Shown: in pieces, positions 6,889 to 9,653 of the stretch | How positions within the stretch are numbered: position 1 is the stretch's first letter | How the letters are laid out: every line of letters begins with the position of its first letter | Assembly: GCA_018969885.1 (NCBI GenBank) | Contig: JAGWXN010000120.1 | Span: 1-9,653 of the forward strand | Source of the DNA: Betaproteobacteria bacterium | GTDB taxonomy: Bacteria; Pseudomonadota; Gammaproteobacteria; Burkholderiales; Burkholderiaceae | DNA: 9,653 nt | Direction: 5' to 3' | Made by a program: the position numbers and the translations under genes | The notes under the pieces: generated by a model | Told to the model about the DNA's origin: nothing | Database searches by the model: none | The model's input: the letters and a program-made list of their open reading frames with translations, nothing else

Positions 6889-7857
6889 TCAGCGGATATC
6901 CTGGATCGCCTTCACCAGCCGCTTCATGTCGGCCGTGGTCATGAACTTGTCGTAGACCGGACCCATCACCGCCTGGAACGACGCCTTGTCGACCTCGACG
7001 ATGTCGGCACCGAGCTTCTTCACATTGGCGAGCGACTTGGCCTCCTGGTCATCCCAGGCCCGGCGCTGCACCACCACCGACGCGCGCGCGGCCTGGCGGA
7101 TCATGTCCTGCTCGGCCTTGGGCAGCTTGTCCCAGATGATTTTTGACATGACCAGAATCTCGGGCGCCATCGAGTGCTCGGTGCGCGAATACACCTTCAC
7201 CGCCTCGGCATGCTTGGCGGTATCGAATGACGGAATGTTGTTTTCCGCAGCGTCGATCAGGCCGGTCTTGAGCGCGGTGAACACCTCGCCATAAGGCATG
7301 GGCGTGGCGTTGGCGCCCATGGCGCTGACCAGGGCCACCCAGAGGTCTGACTGCTGGACGCGAATCTTGAGACCCTTGGCGTCGGCCACGGTGCGGATCG
7401 GCTTCTTCGCATAGATGGAGCGCGCGCCACTGTCATAGAAAGCAAGCCCGATGAAGCCCTGCGTGGCACAGCTGGCAAGGATTTCGTCACCCACGGGGCC
7501 GTCGAGCGCCTTTCTCATGTGCTCGACCGAGCGGAACAGGAACGGCATGGTGGGCACCTGCGTGAGCGGGCAGATGGCATTCATAGGCGACACGTTGACG
7601 CGTGTCAGATCAAGCGCGCCGATCTTGACCTGATCAATGGTTTCCTTTTCGCCGCCCAGCGCACCCTTGTTGAACACCTTGATGCGATGCTTGCCACCGG
7701 AGAGCTTGGAGAGTTCGTCGCTCATGGCGCGGACCGCGACGACGGTCGGATAGTCATCGGCGTTATGGATGTCGGCGGAGCGGAATTCGACACCGGAAGC
7801 CAGACCGGAGAGGCCGGCAGTCGCCAGTGCAGCAACCACGGCGCGAAGGATTTTCAT
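6889..7857 (-). CDS. dctP: TRAP transporter substrate-binding protein (DctP family)
   Basis: A 322-residue periplasmic receptor. The first 22 or so residues form a Sec signal peptide (MKILRA, a hydrophobic core, then ASG before VEF). The mature part shows the DctP pattern: [17 protein letters not shown] at 68-84, [15 protein letters not shown] at 140-154 and [21 protein letters not shown] at 162-182. In this family the arginine equivalent to Arg166 clamps the ligand's carboxylate; Arg146 and Asn207 (AAENNIPSF) are likely further pocket residues. The ligand is thus probably an organic or sugar acid, not identifiable from sequence. A strong AAGGAGA precedes the ATG by 6 nt. As the first gene of the minus-strand operon it should follow the main promoter in the 132-bp divergent gap. 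Confidence 0.95.
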   Translation of the reverse strand: MKILRAVVAALATAGLSGLASGVEFRSADIHNADDYPTVVAVRAMSDELSKLSGGKHRIKVFNKGALGGEKETIDQVKIGALDLTRVNVSPMNAICPLTQVPTMPFLFRSVEHMRKALDGPVGDEILASCATQGFIGLAFYDSGARSIYAKKPIRTVADAKGLKIRVQQSDLWVALVSAMGANATPMPYGEVFTALKTGLIDAAENNIPSFDTAKHAEAVKVYSRTEHSMAPEILVMSKIIWDKLPKAEQDMIRQAARASVVVQRRAWDDQEAKSLANVKKLGADIVEVDKASFQAVMGPVYDKFMTTADMKRLVKAIQDIR

Positions 7858-7863
7858 GGAATG

Positions 7864-7870
7864 TCTCCTT
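7864..7870 (-). promoter_or_regulatory. Ribosome binding site of dctP
   Basis: AAGGAGA on the minus strand, 6 nt before the dctP ATG at 7857. It is the strongest Shine-Dalgarno in the TRAP part of the operon, in line with the high receptor-to-permease ratio such systems usually need. Confidence 0.8.
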
Positions 7871-7939
7871 TGATCGTTTTATGGGTCAGAACCCGGACCC
7901 GACCTGCGGACCGAGCACGTAGAATCAACCGCCACTTTA

Positions 7940-7959
7940 CAGCGCGGCCAACGGCGCTG
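7940..7959. repeat. Inverted repeat upstream of cytochrome c gene
   Basis: CAGCGC at 7940-7945 is repeated inverted as GCGCTG at 7954-7959 across 8 nt, a perfect 6-bp dyad. It ends 30 bp before the cytochrome ATG, so it may be a regulator site or a hairpin in the leader. Each arm also contains the short palindrome GCGC, so chance cannot be excluded. Confidence 0.3.
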
Positions 7960-7989
7960 CCAGCCCCCCAACCCCACCCTGGAGTCCCC

Positions 7990-8409
7990 ATGCAAGGCCT
8001 CTTCACATCGTCGGCTGCGAACCGTCTCCTCCTCGTGCTGCTTGGCGCCCTGGCCGCTCCCAACCCTGCCGCAGCAGCCGATGGCGCCCAGGTGTATCAG
8101 GTCGCCTGCGCGGTCTGCCATACGGCCGGCGTCGCGGGTGCGCCAAAGCTTGGCGACCGCAAGGCCTGGGCACCACTGATCGAGGAGGGTCAGGCGATTC
8201 TTACCGCGCACGGATACGTGGGTGTTCGCGGCATGCCCGCCAAGGGCGGCAAACCCGACCTGTCGATTGAAGACTTCGCGGCCGCGGTGGTCCACCTGGT
8301 CAATGCATCAGGGGGAAAATGGGGCCAGCCCGACGCTAAGGGGCTCGCCGCGATCCGGGCGGAGATCGTCAAGCGGGAGAAAGAGCTGGCCGGCGCCAAG
8401 CCGAAATAA
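7990..8409 (+). CDS. Small periplasmic cytochrome c (cytochrome c5-like)
   Basis: A 139-residue secreted protein. A signal peptide (hydrophobic stretch about 12-22, ending in PAAAA) is probably cut near residue 30. The mature domain opens with DGAQVYQVACAVCHTAGVAGAPKLGD, whose C40, C43 and H44 form the CXXCH haem attachment site; Met82 in RGMPAKGG is the likely axial ligand. The order of CXXCH, PKLGD and GMPAKGG is that of the cytochrome c5/CccA group of electron carriers. A lysine- and alanine-rich tail of about 30 residues follows the haem domain. The ATG at 7990 has CTGGAG 5 nt upstream and gives the only start that leaves a proper signal peptide; the open frame upstream is a shadow of dctP. 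It is transcribed away from the TRAP operon. Its electron partners are not visible. Confidence 0.9.
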   Translation: MQGLFTSSAANRLLLVLLGALAAPNPAAAADGAQVYQVACAVCHTAGVAGAPKLGDRKAWAPLIEEGQAILTAHGYVGVRGMPAKGGKPDLSIEDFAAAVVHLVNASGGKWGQPDAKGLAAIRAEIVKREKELAGAKPK

Positions 8410-8426
8410 TGCCTAGCCGATGACGG

Positions 8427-8469
8427 GGGCTGAAGCGGCGAGGGCTGCGCGCCCGGACCGCTCCAGCCC
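8427..8469. terminator. Candidate bidirectional terminator between cytochrome c and the anchor I protein gene
   Basis: GGGCTGAAGCGG (8427-8438) faces CCGCTCCAGCCC (8458-8469): 11 of 12 positions pair, and the odd pair becomes a G-U wobble in the minus-strand transcript. The 19-nt loop holds a smaller GGGC/GCCC hairpin. The structure fills the 68-bp gap between two convergent stop codons. It lacks a clear T-tract, as is frequent in GC-rich genomes, so activity is inferred. Confidence 0.55.
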
Positions 8470-8477
8470 AACCGCGG

Positions 8478-9653
8478 CTACAGAACGGGCAGCGCCGGTA
8501 TTGCCGGCAAGCCCGACTGCGGCAGATTCGAAGCGAGCCAGACCGTTGGATCGGTTTCGTTTGCCGGCAGCGCGGCAACGTTGAACAGACCCACGGTACC
8601 GCTCACTTCATTGGCGACCGCAAGCATCGGCAAACCGGTCGGGCTGCTTGATGCGGGAATCACCAACAGACCCTCCGGGCCGAGGTCGCCGCCAGAGATA
8701 ACCTTGGTGGTTGAATCCTGACCTGGTGTCTTCGTGAAATCACGCGTGTTTTCGTAACTCAGAAAACTGGGGCGATAAGGGTCTGATACATCGTAGACCG
8801 CCACGCCACCGATCCGCTCGAGTCCGACAAACGCCAGCACCTTGTCGCCGACCACGGCAGTCGTCACACCCTCGGGCTCGGGGCCTTTGTCGTCGCTGCG
8901 GTTATCAATCGAATTGCTGGTGTGGTTGGCATTGAAGTTTGAAGGCAGGACTTCAGCAACCAGCCGCTCGAGTTGATCGCCGCTGTCATAGATCCGGTTT
9001 CCATAAGTGTCAAGGATCGAGAACGAGCGCCCGCCGAAGGCCACCAGCTTGTCGAGATCTCCGTCGCCATCCACGTCAATTCCATTGGTGATGACCTTCA
9101 GATCGCCGTCCAGCAATGCGGCGCCGGCCGTCGCGTCGGCCACCGGCTTGCCACTTACACCAAGATCTTTGATCTGCACCTCGTCCACCGTACGTGAATC
9201 GCCCTCATTCGCCGTGATGTAGTAGGTCTTCCCGTTCGTGCTGAATGAGGCGATGGCATCCGGCATGTAGGCGCCATAGAGCTTGGGGCTGACAAGGTTG
9301 ATAGCGGGAACCGTGCCGGCGCCCGATGGCTGGCCGGTGGTGTCGTTGTCGCCGTCGATCTTGTTGGCGCCGTTAAAGCCAAAGATCCCGAGGCCAATCG
9401 TTTCCGTTCCCACGCCGTTGACGCCGAAGTCGTTATCGTTGATCACCGCGAGACCACCGTTAGGCAACAAGGCAAGCCCCTCAGCCTTGTCATTCGGTGT
9501 GTACCCCAGCGAAGGCAGGTTGGCGACCCGTTCCTTGTAAACAGGGTTGATACCTGCGGCGAGCAGCTCATCGACGGTTAGCACCTCGAGTGTGGTCTTA
9601 CCTGTGGGCAAGGTGGGTGTGGCCGTGAGCAGATTCGTTGCGCCGCGAAGATC
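8478..9653 (-). CDS. Choice-of-anchor I / esterase-like phytase family protein, C-terminal part only
   Basis: The frame is open to the right edge and gives the last 391 residues of a longer protein, ending at TAG 8478-8480. It shows the beta-propeller-like signatures of the choice-of-anchor I family: EGLALLPNGGLAVINDNDFG (fragment residues 58-77), TYYITANEGDSR (143-154), FGGRSFSILDTYGNRIYDSGD (206-226), DKGPEPEGVT, FVGLERIGGVAVYDVSDP (275-292) and DLGPEGLLVIPA followed by ANEVSGTVGLFNV. A DVDGDGDLD segment at 193-201 looks like a calcium-binding loop. Relatives are secreted or surface proteins, some annotated as phytase-esterase-like or alkaline-phosphatase-like, with no well-defined reaction. 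The C-terminus lacks a PEP-CTERM, LPXTG or other sorting tail. The N-terminus, including any signal peptide, lies outside the window. Confidence 0.85.
   Translation of the reverse strand, partial: DLRGATNLLTATPTLPTGKTTLEVLTVDELLAAGINPVYKERVANLPSLGYTPNDKAEGLALLPNGGLAVINDNDFGVNGVGTETIGLGIFGFNGANKIDGDNDTTGQPSGAGTVPAINLVSPKLYGAYMPDAIASFSTNGKTYYITANEGDSRTVDEVQIKDLGVSGKPVADATAGAALLDGDLKVITNGIDVDGDGDLDKLVAFGGRSFSILDTYGNRIYDSGDQLERLVAEVLPSNFNANHTSNSIDNRSDDKGPEPEGVTTAVVGDKVLAFVGLERIGGVAVYDVSDPYRPSFLSYENTRDFTKTPGQDSTTKVISGGDLGPEGLLVIPASSSPTGLPMLAVANEVSGTVGLFNVAALPANETDPTVWLASNLPQSGLPAIPALPVL

Larger units (their letters stand above)
7858..7989. promoter_or_regulatory. Divergent regulatory region between dctP and the cytochrome c gene
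   Basis: These 132 bp must hold the promoter of the minus-strand operon and probably that of the cytochrome gene. On the plus strand TAGAAT at 7920-7925 resembles a -10 box, 64 bp before the cytochrome ATG, without a convincing -35. On the minus strand CATAAA, just upstream of the dctP Shine-Dalgarno, is a weak -10 candidate. Two inverted repeats are present: GGGTC (7883-7887)/GACCC (7896-7900), and CAGCGC (7940-7945)/GCGCTG (7954-7959). Either could be an operator. No regulator gene is in the window. Function as a promoter region is inferred from gene orientation. Confidence 0.45.

Noticed and set aside
6188..6955. A 255-codon plus-strand open frame opposite dctM/dctQ
   Set aside because: Its composition is dominated by Arg, His and Gln as expected from antisense of membrane protein genes, and no motif is recognisable.
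7519..7989. Upstream extension of the cytochrome c reading frame through dctP
   Set aside because: The frame is merely open antisense to dctP. The ATG at 7990 has a Shine-Dalgarno and starts a proper signal peptide.

Overview
The window is GC-rich DNA, most likely from a betaproteobacterium of the order Burkholderiales. Two things suggest this: a Bug-family (TctC) extracytoplasmic receptor at the left edge, a family greatly expanded in that group, and protein sequences (LeuB, LeuC, TRAP subunits) that read like betaproteobacterial versions. Genes are tightly packed. The longest stretch without a gene is about 130 bp, so there is no unexplained region over 300 bases. I see no RNA genes, insertion sequences or CRISPR arrays.

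Layout from left to right: (1) the 3' end of a Bug/TctC receptor gene on the plus strand (1-243). (2) A convergent eight-gene minus-strand cluster, transcribed from about 7857 down to 291. Its order is dctP - dctQ - dctM (a complete TRAP transporter for an organic acid), then leuC-like - leuD-like - leuB-like (isopropylmalate isomerase large and small subunits and isopropylmalate dehydrogenase), then a thiolase-superfamily protein without the usual catalytic cysteine, and a DUF35 Zn-ribbon/OB-fold protein. Most gaps are 2-32 nt, with one 84-nt gap between dctM and leuC, so this is very probably one operon. (3) A divergently transcribed small periplasmic c-type cytochrome on the plus strand (7990-8409). 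(4) A convergent 3' portion of a large secreted 'choice-of-anchor I'/phytase-esterase-like protein on the minus strand, running off the right edge (8478-9653).

Interpretation (inference): the LeuCDB set lies downstream of a TRAP importer, has no leuA nearby, and is followed by a thiolase-like/DUF35 pair resembling the Ltp2-type CoA-ester aldolases. This looks less like leucine biosynthesis and more like a dedicated route for an imported branched or substituted hydroxy-acid. In that model the isomerase and oxidative decarboxylase chemistry of LeuCD and LeuB is re-used, and a CoA-dependent C-C bond reaction is carried out by the thiolase-like/DUF35 complex. The LeuB-like protein also seems to lack a glutamate normally kept in the substrate loop of true isopropylmalate dehydrogenases, which fits a changed substrate. 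The substrate cannot be read from the sequence.
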